Source: Misgurnus anguillicaudatus (lineage: Eukaryota > Chordata > Actinopteri > Cypriniformes > Cobitidae). From it: a stretch of DNA of 64,000 bases. The notes under the pieces were generated by a model that had not been told where the DNA came from, did no database searches, and saw only the letters and a program-made list of their open reading frames with translations. The stretch's first letter is position 1, and each line of letters begins with the position of its first letter. The DNA lies in the NCBI RefSeq assembly GCF_027580225.2, contig NC_073356.2, positions 4,704,001-4,768,000 of the forward strand, in the 5' to 3' direction. Below are positions 44,397 through 56,119 of this stretch, one piece after another. Both the position numbers and the translations under genes were made by a program.

Positions 44397-44530
44397 CCAC
44401 ATGAACTAGTTCAAAATTAAGTTCACAAATTTTAAAATGAACTAGTTCAGTTTATAGTTCATACTTCAAAAATTTTAACTAAGTTCACTTTTCCAAAAAT
44501 TAACTAGTTCATAGTTTTTTTTCCATATGT
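44397..44530. repeat. Interspersed repeat with GAACTAGTTCA palindromes
   Basis: Begins GTTGGGAAAGTTCATTTTCC and has several AACTAGTTC-type palindromes, as in a well-known fish repeat. Its right end is unclear. Confidence 0.55.
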
Positions 44531-44694
44531 TGCTGTGAGCTATTATTTTTCAAAAATATTGCCACAGCCCATATAGAACCCAGACAGCAATTATTTTATC
44601 AGTTTTAACACTGAAGCTATGTGTCAGATGTCAGATTTCATCTTCATATCCAACTTTGAATCCTTTTCCAACCAGGGCTTACATAGGCATTGGG

Positions 44695-46174
44695 TGTCAC
44701 GGCTAGTCCGTGACATGTTTTGTGTATTGCACTGATCCGTCTCACCTGGGCTGAATCCGAAATCGCATACTTACTGTGTAGGTACTGAATTTCATTGGGT
44801 ACCTACTTAACGTGCGCTAAGGCAGTATGTACGTTCGCGTTAAGTATGTACAGCATTCGCCATGTTGACGTTATCATGTGACATATGACGTAGTAGACTT
44901 GTTCGAGTTCATGCGGTACCACAAGGGCCGACAGGGGGTTGACATCACAATGCCGCGAGAGCAACTCGAAATCAGAGTTCTCCGTGTGATTTCTGGAGTC
45001 GCTCTCGCGGTGCTTTGATGTCATCCAGCTGTTGGTTCTTACAGCGGTGCATAAACTCGAACAAACCTAATAACAGACATGAAAACGTATGCGTGTGTAT
45101 GAGGGACAGGTGCACTAACACCTGATTGCATAAGTAACTTGATCTGTAACAGTGTTACAGATATATTACACATTATTTTGTAGGGGACAAAATAAGTAAA
45201 ACAAGCAGATTGTAATTTAATATCTATTGTCAGATGACAGCTGTGCTTGAATACAAACTAGACAATGCAGCCAATGTGATGATATACATTTTAGTGAAGC
45301 AATCTCTTGTATTTACTTAAAACGACAGGAAACATGAATAAAAAATGAATGAATAAAACCATCACAATAAACTTTCCCATATGAAACAAAAGTTTATTCA
45401 AATGTATTTTTCTAACAAACCATCACATATTTACTGTCAGCTCAACACAGCTGTGACAATTCTACAGCTTTATTTTCATGAATCAGCTGAGCACTTTGTG
45501 GTATATCCTGGGTCTGTGCATGAAGTCAGGGTGCTGAGGAACGGCCCTAACATATCTAAATCACCCGATTGGTTGGTCTCCGGTCGATTGCTTTGTTTTC
45601 CCGTGGCATCATGGGAAAGCTGGGATAGAAGTGTCCATCCGATGCACGCTTCAGAATAGGGGCGGACTCAGTAGGGCATCCGGGGATTTCTCGCCTACTG
45701 ATTTTATGGATACTGAGGATTCGGACGTACTACTCTGTTCACGTGCCATTTCCCCTACTACATTTTCAGTAAGTAGGCGGTTTCGGACGATACTTAAGTA
45801 CACGTGCCTCTGAATCTTGCGAGAAATAGTCCAAAATCCCACTAATTCTTGCCTACCCTTTTACGTATACTGAGGTTTCGGACATACTATTCGTTCGCCT
45901 ACTGCTTTTTGCCTACTATATAGTATGGCAGTATGCGATTTCGGATTCAGCCCTGGACTTTCATTGACTCATTACGCCAATACACCACACCTGTCATTTG
46001 TTTAATTGTCTTTGTATTTGTTGCCGGATTATTGTCATTGATACCCTGTCTGTTTCCTGTGTTGCTGTTCCTGTGTTCCTGCATTCACCATGTCTGCCCT
46101 CGTGTTTTTATTATTAAATGTTATTTATTTTGAACCTTGCGTTTGCGTCCTGTCCTTACAACCCTGTCGTGACA
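44695..46174. mobile_element. Solo LTR of ~270 bp, split by a Harbinger-like element
   Basis: Starts TGTCACGGCTAGTCCGTGAC and ends CAACCCTGTCGTGACA, with the 5-bp duplication TTGGG at 44690-44694 and 46175-46179. Without the insert at 44749-45952 it would be about 270 bp and contiguous (…CACCTG/GACTTTC…). No internal retroelement sequence adjoins, so it is a recombination-derived solo LTR. The right part contains an ATTAAA near 46118. Confidence 0.82.
44749..45952 (+). mobile_element. Harbinger-related non-autonomous element with GGCTGAATCC ends
   Basis: Termini GGCTGAATCCGAAATCGCAT and ATGCGATTTCGGATTCAGCC. CTG lies directly outside both ends (44746-44748 and 45953-45955). Near the middle a + strand frame (about 45495-45560) reads VVYPGSVHEVRVLRN, a remnant of the PGSxHDxRxxRN block of Harbinger transposases. 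A GC-rich palindromic module at about 44938-45060 is shared with the element at 28904-29593. Confidence 0.75.
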
Positions 46175-46179
46175 TTGGG

Positions 46180-46689
46180 GGGACAGCATTTTCCCATTGT
46201 TGCTTTAACGCTTTGTTGCTGTCTGTTTAGTCATCACTAGTTGCAGATGCAGCTTTCACCCCTACAATATATTCTCAAAAACACGAGGAAACATGTGCTG
46301 CTCGAATTGCATTTTTATGATGAATTATTAAAAGAAAAACAGGACAGTAGTGCTTAAGGTTCAAATGTTTTTCAATTTTAATAATTTTCCATTTTTAAAT
46401 TCCATTTCAGTACATACTAAAAAGGAATACTGGAAAAATATACCAGGCAGGTTCAACAAGCAAGTTACATGAATAGTAAACACCTTTAGACCATTTTACT
46501 AACACAAACTGAGGTAGGAACCAGGCTGAGGTAGGAAATTAAGGTTGAACTTGAAAGTGCAAAACATTTAAACATTATTAAGTCACTTTTCAATGTTTGG
46601 CTTGCTGCCCAATGAAGAAGTAAAAAATAACTTAAAAGAAAAGAGTCCACAGCCATGAACAGTGCTTCTACTTTCTGTCCAGTGAGTGA
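46180..46689. other. No gene seen
   Basis: AT-rich, non-coding by eye. Confidence 0.5.
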
Positions 46690-46983
46690 AAATACCTTAA
46701 CCACATGTTGTTACAAACCCGTATACATTTCTTTGTTCTGATAAACACAAAGGAAGATATTTTGAGAAATGTTTGTAACCAAACATTCTTCGACCCCATT
46801 CACTTCCATAGTAGGAAAAAATAATACTGTAAATGGAATCCACGAATGGTTTGGTTACAAACATTTCTCAAAATATCTTCCTTTGTGTTCATCAGAACAA
46901 AGAAATGTATACGGGTTTGTAACAAACATGTGGTTCAGTATATGATGACAGAATTTTCATTTTTGAGTGAACTATCCCTTTAA
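46690..46983. mobile_element. Angel-type inverted-repeat element
   Basis: A large palindrome: CCGTATACATTTCTTTG…AAGGAAGATATTTTGAGAA on the left pairs with TTCTCAAAATATCTTCCTT…CAAAGAAATGTATACGG on the right. It is followed by the characteristic GATGACAGAATTTTCATTTT…GTGAACTATCCCTTTA end. This matches the zebrafish Angel foldback element. The left outer end is truncated. Confidence 0.88.
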
Positions 46984-47309
46984 CTGGATAAACATCTCTC
47001 ACTGGTTATAGTCCACATAAATAACTAAAATAATAATGATAATATCATAAATGAAAAGTGTGCAAGGCCAAGGACAGTGTTATTTTTTGTCCAGCTTGAA
47101 AACCTTATTTGAATGATGATCCTGTTATTGGTCACAGTGGTCTCTCCCTGGTGGATCTTCTGATTTTTGCTTCCTATAAAACAAGATATGCTCAGTTATT
47201 TTCATGCAGCTAACCTCTGCACAACAATATAGAAATAGCCACTGGCAATACATTGTACTTCTATAGCCCAATAAACTGATCAGTGGTCACATCAATATTT
47301 AATATACCT
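46984..47309. other. No gene seen
   Basis: AT-rich spacer on the 3' side of the hAT transposase gene; it may contain its untranslated end. Confidence 0.4.
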
Positions 47310-48871
47310 TTAAATCTTTTTGTTGGCATTCAAGATCAGCAGCTTTTCAAAGTTGGCATCTCCCAGTCAGTTTCTCCTGGGTCTGAATGAGAAAACAAGA
47401 AATTTTAACATCATGATTAAAATGGCAAAAATTGTGAACTGAGGCAATCACTGAAATAATTGGAACCGTTTTAGATTGAAAACCAGAACTAAAATAATAT
47501 CACCAAAATTGAGGCTGGGTACTTACTGTACTTAATAGCAAAGAATAATAATTATATAATATAATCACAGTTTATTCCTACCTGAATATTTGACCACCAA
47601 TGCTGAAGAGCCTCTCTACTGGAGCACTTGAGGGCAGGGCAGTGTTGTATTTTATGAACAGCCTTCTGAGCTTTGAAAACTGCAAGTATTCATCAAACCC
47701 ATCTGTGGTTGGGGCATCCAAATAGGTGTCCACTTCAGATTTTTGTAAAACCTGAGGTTTTGTGTTAAATCTGAAGAATGACGCTGCAGGATCTTTCTTG
47801 TCACTTTCACCACTGTACTGGGCTTGACCTGAGTCTCTTGCAGCTAATGCATCAGAGTTGAGGGTTTGAAATTCTCTTTTCAGCATCAATCTGTACTGCA
47901 TACGTTTCTCCTCATCCTGGACCCAGTCTAGCTTGAATCTTGGAACCAGCATAGCGGAGAGTATGTGGTCCCTCTTCTCCAGCAGACCTGCCAGCCTTGT
48001 GCTCAGTGCCTCCAAGATACTCTTTATGAGGGGTCGGCATGCAATGAGACCCTCTGCTGCAGTGGGCTTTATGCTCTCATTCAACAGGTCATTCATATGA
48101 CATTGCAGCTGCACAATGGTTGGAGCCAGGTAGCCAAGAAGGATGTTCTTCTCTGCTTGGAGGATGTTTAGTGCAAGTGTTAAAGGCCTCATCACATCCA
48201 CAAACTTGTGTATGAAGTTGACTTCCTCTGGAGAGAATCGGCGAAAGCCAAACTCATCACTCACAGTGTGCAAAATCAGCTTGCCATGTAGGAGAGTGGC
48301 ATCATTTTCCAAGGTTACCTCAGCCATGTTCATTTCTGCCTTGGTAGTTAGTGTTGCTATGCGAGACAGTCGCTCCATGGCAAAAAAACCTGAATTCCAT
48401 CTTGTGTAATTTGGCACAACAAAGCCAATCCCAAGCTTTTCCTGCACAGCATCAGAAGCCTTTGTACTTCGCTTAACCAGGTTCCACAGAACAGATGCTT
48501 TTGCAAAAACAGCCCTCGACATTGTTTTGTAGCGTTTTTCAGTTACCTTTTCCGTATCTTTTGCCACTAGATTCAAGGTGTGAGCTATGCACCTTCTGTG
48601 AGGGGGGAGAGAGGGATGATCCAAACCTGAGAGAGGCTCAGGCTCCATCTGGTCATCTTCATCTGAGCTCTCACTGGCGGCAGCAAAGGCTGATACTGGT
48701 TCATTGTCATCTTCACTTTCAGTTTCATCAAAGTGGACCACTGTCTCTGGCACTTCAGTATTATGTATATAAGAATCATTTAAAGAATCAATTTCATCCT
48801 AATACAATTTTTTTTAATCAACTCACCTCCTGGAATTCAAACCCTGTGTCTGTCACAATGGAGAGTGTATA
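47310..48871 (-). CDS. hAT transposase, C-terminal exons, nearly intact
   Basis: The - strand exons join in frame: 48871-48827 ([15 protein letters not shown]), 48798-47582 (405 codons), and 47382-47310. The first contains the VTD of the RNase-H-like core. The second carries [15 protein letters not shown], the insertion domain, and the C-terminal dimerisation block [20 protein letters not shown], which is diagnostic of hAT transposases. In the last exon a TGA follows PRRN, where the family continues into [16 protein letters not shown]. One nonsense change therefore removes about the last 18 residues. The upstream BED-finger exons were not securely found; 49045-48945 may hold a degraded one. 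The enzyme would cut and paste its own element. No flanking inverted repeats were identified. Confidence 0.8.
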
Positions 48872-49273
48872 CTGAAACAGAGAAGTAAAACATCTTATTT
48901 ACTATGTTGACAGAAACATGCGGATGTTTACCACACACACACACGGGACACTACCATAAGCATAAAAATCCCACAGTAATTTCCACAGATCTGGCGTGGA
49001 AAGCCCTATAATCAACAAAAAATAAGGTAAGATAAGTGATACATGACTGGTAGATCAAAGCTGCCATCACACGTCTTGTATAAAATGCAGATTGCAATCA
49101 TATTTCATTAGAATATCAAATTAAGCAATATATTATTCACCACAATATCATGTCCAGTCTTTTCAGTCCAGCTCCCAGGATCAATTTTTTGAGCAAGATC
49201 TGTATACAATAAAAAATACAAATAATTTGAAACAGGTAGATGTGACAACCACAGAAACATTATCAGTATAAAC

Positions 49274-49500
49274 ATATCAGTACAGGCTATAAGAACATAG
49301 CCAAATATGTATGTACAGGCTATAAGAACGTAGCCAAAACATATACATACAAGCTATAGGAACGTAGCCAAAACATATACATACAGGCTATAGGAACGTA
49401 GCCAAAACATATACATACAGGCTATAGGAACGTAGCCAAAACATATCAGTACAGGCGATAGGAACATAGAAAAAAATTTAATTGCTATATGAACTTAGCA
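49274..49500. repeat. 34-bp minisatellite, ~6 copies
   Basis: Units of CAGGCTATAGGAACGTAGCC + AAAACATATACATA. The central copies are nearly identical and the outer ones diverged. Confidence 0.92.
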
Positions 49501-49967
49501 AACAGTCTCAAATGTGGACCTAAATATGGCTCTGTACTCAGCCTTACCAAACCCAGACTCATGCAATGTGTACTGCGAGTCTAAAAAGAGGATCTCTCTC
49601 AGAAGTGGCTACATGATCTATAATGTAATAATGGTTAAAGACATTCACATAAGTTCAAAAGTCATAAGAGTAGAGCTGCTGTTCACTTTGTTGGAATACA
49701 CATGAACTTATCAATTTAATTACCAATACATGTACTATTTAGTATTTAGTAACAGTAACATTCCCTAACACATAGAAAGAAGTGTTCTGGCCTAAAAATG
49801 TCCAATGCACCAGGTTGAGCAGTTGAATATGTCTTTATGACAGTAATTTCTAAAAATATAAATAAATATTTTAACTGTACAAAACAGTGAATAATAATGG
49901 GCTGTATCTGTGATAGATTTGCATATAAAATTGTAAAAGTTACCCAACACTGCCTGGCTGTGGATAT
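49501..49967. other. No gene seen
   Basis: AT-rich; only a short + frame without recognisable features. Confidence 0.45.
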
Positions 49968-51526
49968 TCATATTGTAGCTATCTTGGTATCGAAAGCCTT
50001 TTTTATGTTGCCAAATCGTTGTTTGTTTTTCTGACAGTTGCAGTGGTGAATGATATTCTTCATGAGAAATAGATAAGTTGTAGGCAAAGCCATGTTTAAG
50101 TTGTAATTTTTTTTTTTCATTTTTGCAAACAGTTGTTCCGCAACTTGGCTGTTGACTACTCCTGCAAGTTGCGGGACCAGGCCAAGCTTCCGCAGGGCAT
50201 CACGAGCATCCTTAGTATTATCTTCATGAAAGCGATCATACAGGGCATAATGCTCTGCTAACCCAGTTATGGGATGGCCATCGCAGTCTGGGACCACTTT
50301 CTTGCACTTCAACCAAGGAAGTGACACCTTTAGTTTTCCCTCTTTTGCTAGTGTTATGTTTTCTGGAGTTGGGGCCTTCAATTGTCCTTCAAATGGGTTG
50401 AACGGCAACCTTTCTGTCTCTCTCAGATTCACATGCGAAGTCGTATATTACAACATTTGGCAAGTATTTCCAAGAAAGCAGCATGTCTGTGAAGTCACAT
50501 GGGGTTTCAGCTCTAACCTTTGTTAATTCCACTAAAAAGTTTTTTATCCTCATTGATATGTGTATGTGAAATCACTTTAACAAGTTTTCAAAGAGTAACA
50601 CCACTTGAAGTTATTCCACCTGGTGAAAAACCTTATCAATAATAGTATCTTACACAAACAGTACACTGTGAAGTTTTGCTTACCTGACGCAGCCCAAATC
50701 CTTTAGAAGACCTTGTCATAAGTGTGCCTTGACTTTAATTCATTCGACAGTCTCAAGAGGAATCCAACCCACACTCCCTGCATAATTCCCTAACAACTTG
50801 AACCTGTCAAATAAAATAAAAAGTGTGAGGAGCAGCATGTTTTCAGGTAAAATAATGGCCTGTAAATCACTCCTAAAAACACAAATATAATTAACTGTAT
50901 TTTTTCCTTCTGCTTGTACAGCTCCTCTGTTAGGCGGTCTTCAGAAACTGTTAATTCGCAGACCTCAGCTGGTTTTGGCAGACGCACTTTTTCAAACTCA
51001 GTATTAAGAACACGGTTTGACTTGCATGTGCTTCGGCCTAGCCACGGCGGCCAGAAGTGGAAAGATGGTGCAACTTTAAGTGGATTGTGTAGGTCACCTT
51101 TATTAAAATACCAAAACACAAGAAATATATTAAAACATCTTGAAAATTGTAAACATGTTATGTAACATGTTTTAGTTTGATAATTAGGTTGCAACAAAAT
51201 TGTTCAGTCATTGAAAAGGTGATGTTGAATTAATCTTGGCTTGTATTACTTGTTACAAATCCTCGACTGATCCTTTCCATAGAAAGTGCCTCCCAAAAAA
51301 GCTCAATATCAACTTCTCCATTGAAGTCCTTTGGAGGTTGTGCGAAGTCACTTACTAAAGAAATAATGTGAAAAAAATTATACAAATAGTAAAATCTGAA
51401 AGTAACCTGGTCAGTAGTTGACATCTAATTCGGTCTGTATCATAAAAACATTTTTACCTGCCAGATGGAAGGCTCCCTTTGTGTGGAGGTCCATGATGAC
51501 CACCGGAGGATGATCACCACAATTTA

Positions 51527-52042
51527 GGGCTCAGTCACACCAAAAGCGTTTATGGCAGTTGCAGGCGCCTTTTTTGAATGATATTCTATGGGCAGGGCGT
51601 GTTTGCGCGCTGTTTATGCGCGCCGAGCGCCTTGCGGTTTTCTGCCGCCTGCCGCGCACGCGTTTTTGAAGGAGCACCTGACGTCATTCGCGTCTTCCAT
51701 TGTCCAATCGAATGAGGGGAGAGGCGGGCCTTACGTTGTGGCGAGGGAAGTTTACAGTTGCTTTGAAGAACCGGACTCCACTCGCTCACTCTCTCCTGCG
51801 TGTTTGTGCTCCTCTTATCCTCAAACAAGGTCAGAGCAAGCGCCCTCTTTTTAAAGTTTCTGCTAATATGACAGTTAACAGCAAAAGAGCGCTCACGCTT
51901 CAATATTTGATTGACAAGACAGCTGACTCGGTGGTTGCTTAGCAATATGAAAAGGCGCATTGCACTGCTCTTTTTTAAAAAAGGCAGTGCGTCACGCCTT
52001 GCGTTTGCAAGCGTTTAAAGCGCTTTTGGTGTGACTGAGCCC
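51527..52042. mobile_element. Harbinger-type MITE 1 in the HMGXB3-like exon
   Basis: Ends GGGCTCAGTCACACCAAAAG and CTTTTGGTGTGACTGAGCCC, with TTA duplicated at 51524-51526 and 52043-52045. Removing the insert restores the exon frame (…SCVN/CGDHPP…). It contains repeated CGCCTTGCG/GCGCGC words; ORFs inside are spurious. Confidence 0.92.
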
Positions 52043-52068
52043 TTACACAGGAATAATTGTAATCATGA

Positions 52069-52800
52069 GGCTGTTTACACTTGGCATTAACATGTGTTTT
52101 CGTCGATCGGATCACAAGTGGACGACGTTAATGCCAGGTGTAAACGGTGTTCAAAACGTTTTGAGCTCGTCCACTTTCGACCACTTTCAACCACTTCCAG
52201 AGGTGGTCGAAACCACTTTCGATCGGATCGATTTGGAGCTGCGGAACGCACATGTGGTTGAATGCGTTTGAACAGCCACACGCGACCGCCTTCTCTCCGC
52301 CCATTTATCTAATCTGAGGTATTAAACACATGTTTCACGTCTTTTTTGACTTCTGGCGTGAACATTCGGTGAACACACTATTTTTAGCCTTTCATTGATA
52401 AAAACTAAGCGGCTGATCTCCGTAGTTTCGTTTTGAAAGCGTCTGAAAGTTGCGCGATCCTATTTCATCAATTGCGCTGAAAATTCAAAGAAAGCTCTTA
52501 CATACTCATGTACAAAACACTGTGCAGCATGTTTACTTGCTAAACAAGCAGTGCACTCCGACATTATATTAGTTTGCGTCCATATAAACTCATAATTACT
52601 CCCGCTCGGGTTTGAATGACAGCAGAGAGACTCGCCCACCGTCTCACAGACCACCCCCTCATAGTATTCAGCACAGAAGCGGTCGAAAGTGGACAAAAGA
52701 GACGGATTTAAATACCAGGTGTAAACGTCATGTGTCTCTCTCGTCCACTTGTGATCCGATCAATGAAAACACATCTTAATACCAAGTGTAAACAGCCCCC
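52069..52800. mobile_element. MITE 2 in the HMGXB3-like exon
   Basis: Ends GGCTGTTTACACTTGGCATT and its complement near 52780-52795, with ATGA (or CATGA) duplicated at 52065-52068 and 52801-52804. The arms extend about 60 bp and include CGGATCACAAGTGGACGA. Removal restores …LTDHD/YNYSC…. It is 26 bp away from MITE 1. Confidence 0.9.
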
Positions 52801-52956
52801 ATGATCAGTGAGTGCTTCGAAATGAAGATACCCATGAAGAACTGTATTAGCTGAGGCAAACTTTACCCCTGTAGTCAATTCTAAGTATTCTACCACCCTG
52901 CTCACTGCAGTATGCACCTGAAGGACATTTTAGTGAACATACAGAAAATGTTCTGG

Positions 52957-53859
52957 GCTGCGTTTCCCGATAACGTTGTCTCTTAGCACGCTAAGAAGAC
53001 TCTTAAGTTAAACCTTAACTACAGGTATACCTTTTCTAGGCGTGTTTCCCAAACTATACCTTAGTGGGTTTCTTAAGGTATTCCTTCTTATGTACGACGT
53101 TACGAGGTGCTGTCCATGGCGATGGTGCTGAATAGGTTGATATCGATTGCTCGACAATCAATTGTTCACTTTATGTAATAGGTTTCACTGCGTTATGAGA
53201 TAGCGGTGTTCTTTATATCTAAAGAAACATTTCAGAAATAGTTCAAGTTAAATTTATTAGGAATATCTTGTAAAAATATGTCAAATTGCAAACAACTAAA
53301 TTCAATGAGTTTTTTTTTTCTTGATTTGTTTTATTTGCAGCTAAGATAGCTGGTAAACTAAAGATTTAATGGATATGAAATGCACAAATGAAATAGTAAG
53401 ATTCCCTGTATAGCTGCCTGCCATAGTTTCACCAACTCCTCCACACAAAATCTTTTTTTTAATAGTTTCTTTAGCCTGTAATAATAGTTCACAGCTGATG
53501 TTCCTTTGGAAAAAAATAATTAAAAATCAACCATCAGTGTAATGATGTCTAATTATGTGAATGTTTTATTCTTTAAATTAAAAAATGCCTAATTTAACAC
53601 GGAGTGTACTTCAATTTTTTTTTACAAATATTTAGTTATATAGACTGCAATATACACAAGCTTTTATCACAGTGATGGCCCCCAGCGGAGTCACGTGGGA
53701 CAAGGTACAGCTAAGAGACCAACCTTCCGAACGTATGACTTACAGAAGTGATACATAACTAAGAACGTTTCGGGAAACACGTATTAACGATAAGGTACAG
53801 CTTAAGGTACAACTTAAGAACGACGTAGAGCTAAGAAGGTTTTAAGGAACGCAGCCGTG
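52957..53859. mobile_element. MITE in an intron of the HMGXB3-like fossil
   Basis: The left end GGCTGCGTTTCCCGATAACG pairs imperfectly with the right end CGACGTAGAGC…GGAACGCAGCC. Both ends share CTTAAGTT/AACTTAAG and GCTAAGAAG words. This is a recognised fish Harbinger-type terminus. No clear target duplication. Interior AT-rich. Confidence 0.75.
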
Positions 53860-54869
53860 TTTAAATTTCATACATTTACCCATTAAAAAGATTCATTAAC
53901 ATGTTATATGTTAATTGAAATTAATTTTTTACCTGTATCATGTTCCTTATGGTAAGCATAAAGACAGATCAAGGACTATCCGGTCATTAAAATTGTGTAG
54001 GCCATCTTTCCACTCTTGGTAACGGTAGTGGGTTCCGCATTGATGGCAATATTTACAGTAGGTAGAGATGTCTAGATATCAGAAGTTTCAACAATATTTA
54101 CAATACAGTTTACAACACATTCAATTGTTTAATCTGCCACAGTGGATGGTCAACAGATATAAATAGTTTCATTGACCTACCTTCAACAATGCACAAATTG
54201 GTGAGGATTTTAGCCTTATTTGTAATGAGGATTGGGTCACTCAGGGGCACATTGCCAGGGCACTGCTGGCACATCATCTCCAGTGGAATTAGGTGCCTTG
54301 GGTATTCTTTTTCCAATAATGGATGTCGTAAATGTTCTGGCAGAACAGCAGGTAATTGTTTGAACTTCAAAATATACTCAATCAAGGCTTTGAACTTTTG
54401 GACATCTTTTGGCGGATATGGAATGTTACCCAGCTCAACCTCATCATGACTGTCTCCATCCTCTGTTGATGTTTGGATTTCTACCTCTTCAGTGCACCGG
54501 ACTTTTCTAAACAGTTCACGGTGAGTCTGAAACAAGTGCCATTTTGCAATGTACTTGTGTTGGCATGATCTCTTTGTCCTTGCACAAGGGCAGTGCCACG
54601 AATTCTTTTTTGTGTCATACGACACCATGACTCTTCCCAAACGACTGTAATATGAAACAGTTGGCTCAAAAACAGATATGTATTTTTTGGACTGAGGGAT
54701 TCCAATTTGTGAGTATACAGACAGAGGTAAATGGTTGGCATTCGCAAGGTTTTGCAGATCAAGGCAGACCTTCTTTTTATCCTCACCAAACCACCGGCTG
54801 TTCACCATCTCGTTAAGTGTTTCCTCACTAAGTACAGGAGAAGAGACATAGGACGTTGGAAACGTAGAA

Positions 54870-55007
54870 CTGCGCTCCTACAACTACGGTCCTGAAACAG
54901 CAGCCTCTGGTTGTGCAGGCAGATGTTACTCACTCAATCCCCTGATCTCTACCCTATTGAAAACTTGTGGGGTGACATTAAAATGCAGTTACTTAACCAA
55001 AACCCAG
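54870..55007 (+). pseudogene. Tc1 transposase C-terminal fragment
   Basis: Reads LTQSPDLYPIENLWGDIK, the block around the catalytic Glu of a Tc1 transposase, followed by about 10 residues. It is cut by the IS630-like end at 55008. Confidence 0.7.
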
Positions 55008-55086
55008 TACAGTTTTTTTTTTACGATTGCTTAAGCACAATTTTGTCAAAGCACTACACACAATTAACACAAACCTACACCACATA
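55008..55086. repeat. Solo end of the IS630-like family
   Basis: Matches the terminal repeat of the element at 40481-41930: TTTTTTTACGATTGCTTAAG followed by CACAATTTTG and CACTACACACAATTAACACA. Only one end is present. Confidence 0.7.
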
Positions 55087-55175
55087 CAGTCATGCTCAAA
55101 ATTATTTATACCCTTTGTAAATATGACCAAAGAAGGCTGTGAAAATAAATCTGCATCATTAATACTTTTGATCTT
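55087..55175. repeat. Tc1-type terminal repeat fragment
   Basis: CAGTCATGCTCAAAATTATT after TA resembles a Tc1 terminus. A similar piece in the same orientation stands at about 56750-56780 (CACTGCTCACAATTAATCAT). Confidence 0.5.
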
Positions 55176-55176
55176 T

Positions 55177-56100
55177 TGGGCCCTATTTTATTGATCTTAG
55201 CGCATTGTCTAAAGTGCATGGCGCACGGTCTAAATGAGTATGCTTATTTAACGACGGGAAAAATGGTTTGTGTGCCAAGCGCACGATCGAAAAGGTACCC
55301 ATTCTAGTAATGAGTAATGGGTGTGTTTTGGGCGTAATGTGTATTAAACCAATGAGAGTCTTATCTCTCATCCCCTTTAAAAGCCAGTTGCGCTGGCGCT
55401 ATGTCTAATACCTATTTAGATGACAGACTATGTAAACTGAAAAACTAAGCGGAGGAAGAAAACCCCCAGTTTAAGAATAATGTTAAAAAAAATGTTTTGT
55501 TGTTTTCATCTTTATTGAAAATGTTTATGTTTTTGATTAAAACTTTTAAAAGCCGTTTTCTTTCAGTAATAGAAGTAAAAATAGCAGGCTTTTAATTGCT
55601 GTGAATGTATTGATATCCTACATAATCATTGTAATCTCTTAAAATAATTTGCAAATATGCAAGAGAAGGTTTGTACTCTAAAAATACAAACAAGAGGTAA
55701 AGAATTTACAAATGTGCGGAGAGCCGTTTCAGCACTGGGACAGCGCCATTTGGGATTTTTTACAAAGCATTACTTAAAATGTTTCTCATCTCACCATATC
55801 CACAGGTACAGAGTCATCATATACAATAAATTTGTGATGTAGCATTTAAAAAACATTTAAAAATAGATGCATTTGTTTAAAACCAAGCCTTTATTTACTT
55901 GCCAGGCTACAGGTGAAGCAGCTCTTTGCGCCTTCTAACGTCTCATAATTAGTCCTCATTTATGTCCAAGAGACTCAATAATAATCTTTTACATTTCAAT
56001 CCTGTAATCTTTTATATTTGAAAAGTGTTTTTGTGTTACTGAGCATTTATATGTGATAAGCAAACCTGCGTTGTCGTCCCGTTTATATAGCGCTTATTTC
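55177..56100. repeat. hAT-derived interspersed repeat
   Basis: Starts GGGCCCTATTTTATTGATCT with AGCGCATTGTCTAAAGTGCA, the terminus of a very common fish hAT family. The right border is uncertain. No transposase is recognised. Confidence 0.6.
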
Positions 56101-56119
56101 TAATCCTTCAGATTTCAGC

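Larger units (their letters stand above)
49968..54860 (-). pseudogene. HMGXB3-like (KDZ-transposon-related) multi-exon fossil
   Basis: The - strand exons keep phase across splice sites: 54860-54181 (SWIM-type finger CPCARTKRSCQHK, then MMCQQCPGNVPLSDPI), 54071-53933 (YCKYCHQCGTHYRYQEWKDG), 52917-51458 (HTAVSRVVEYLELTTGVKF … CGDHPPVVIMDLH), 51354-51250 (EPPKDFNGE-like, FWEALSMERISRGF), 51097 to about 50890 (HFWPPWLGRSTCKSN), 50803-50684, and 50531-49968 (VNSQVAEQLFAKMKK … NIIHHCNCQKNK). This is the order found in abundant fish HMG-domain-protein-3-like genes. The C-terminus resembles KDZ (Zisupton-group) transposases. Disabling changes: a frame shift at the end of the second exon, two MITEs in the third, a TAA near 50700, and a short deletion at about 50435. 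Upstream exons are not found. Confidence 0.75.

Noticed and set aside
51586..51960. 124-codon - strand frame and matching + strand frames
   Set aside because: Entirely within MITE 1; no similarity, and the MITE is non-coding.
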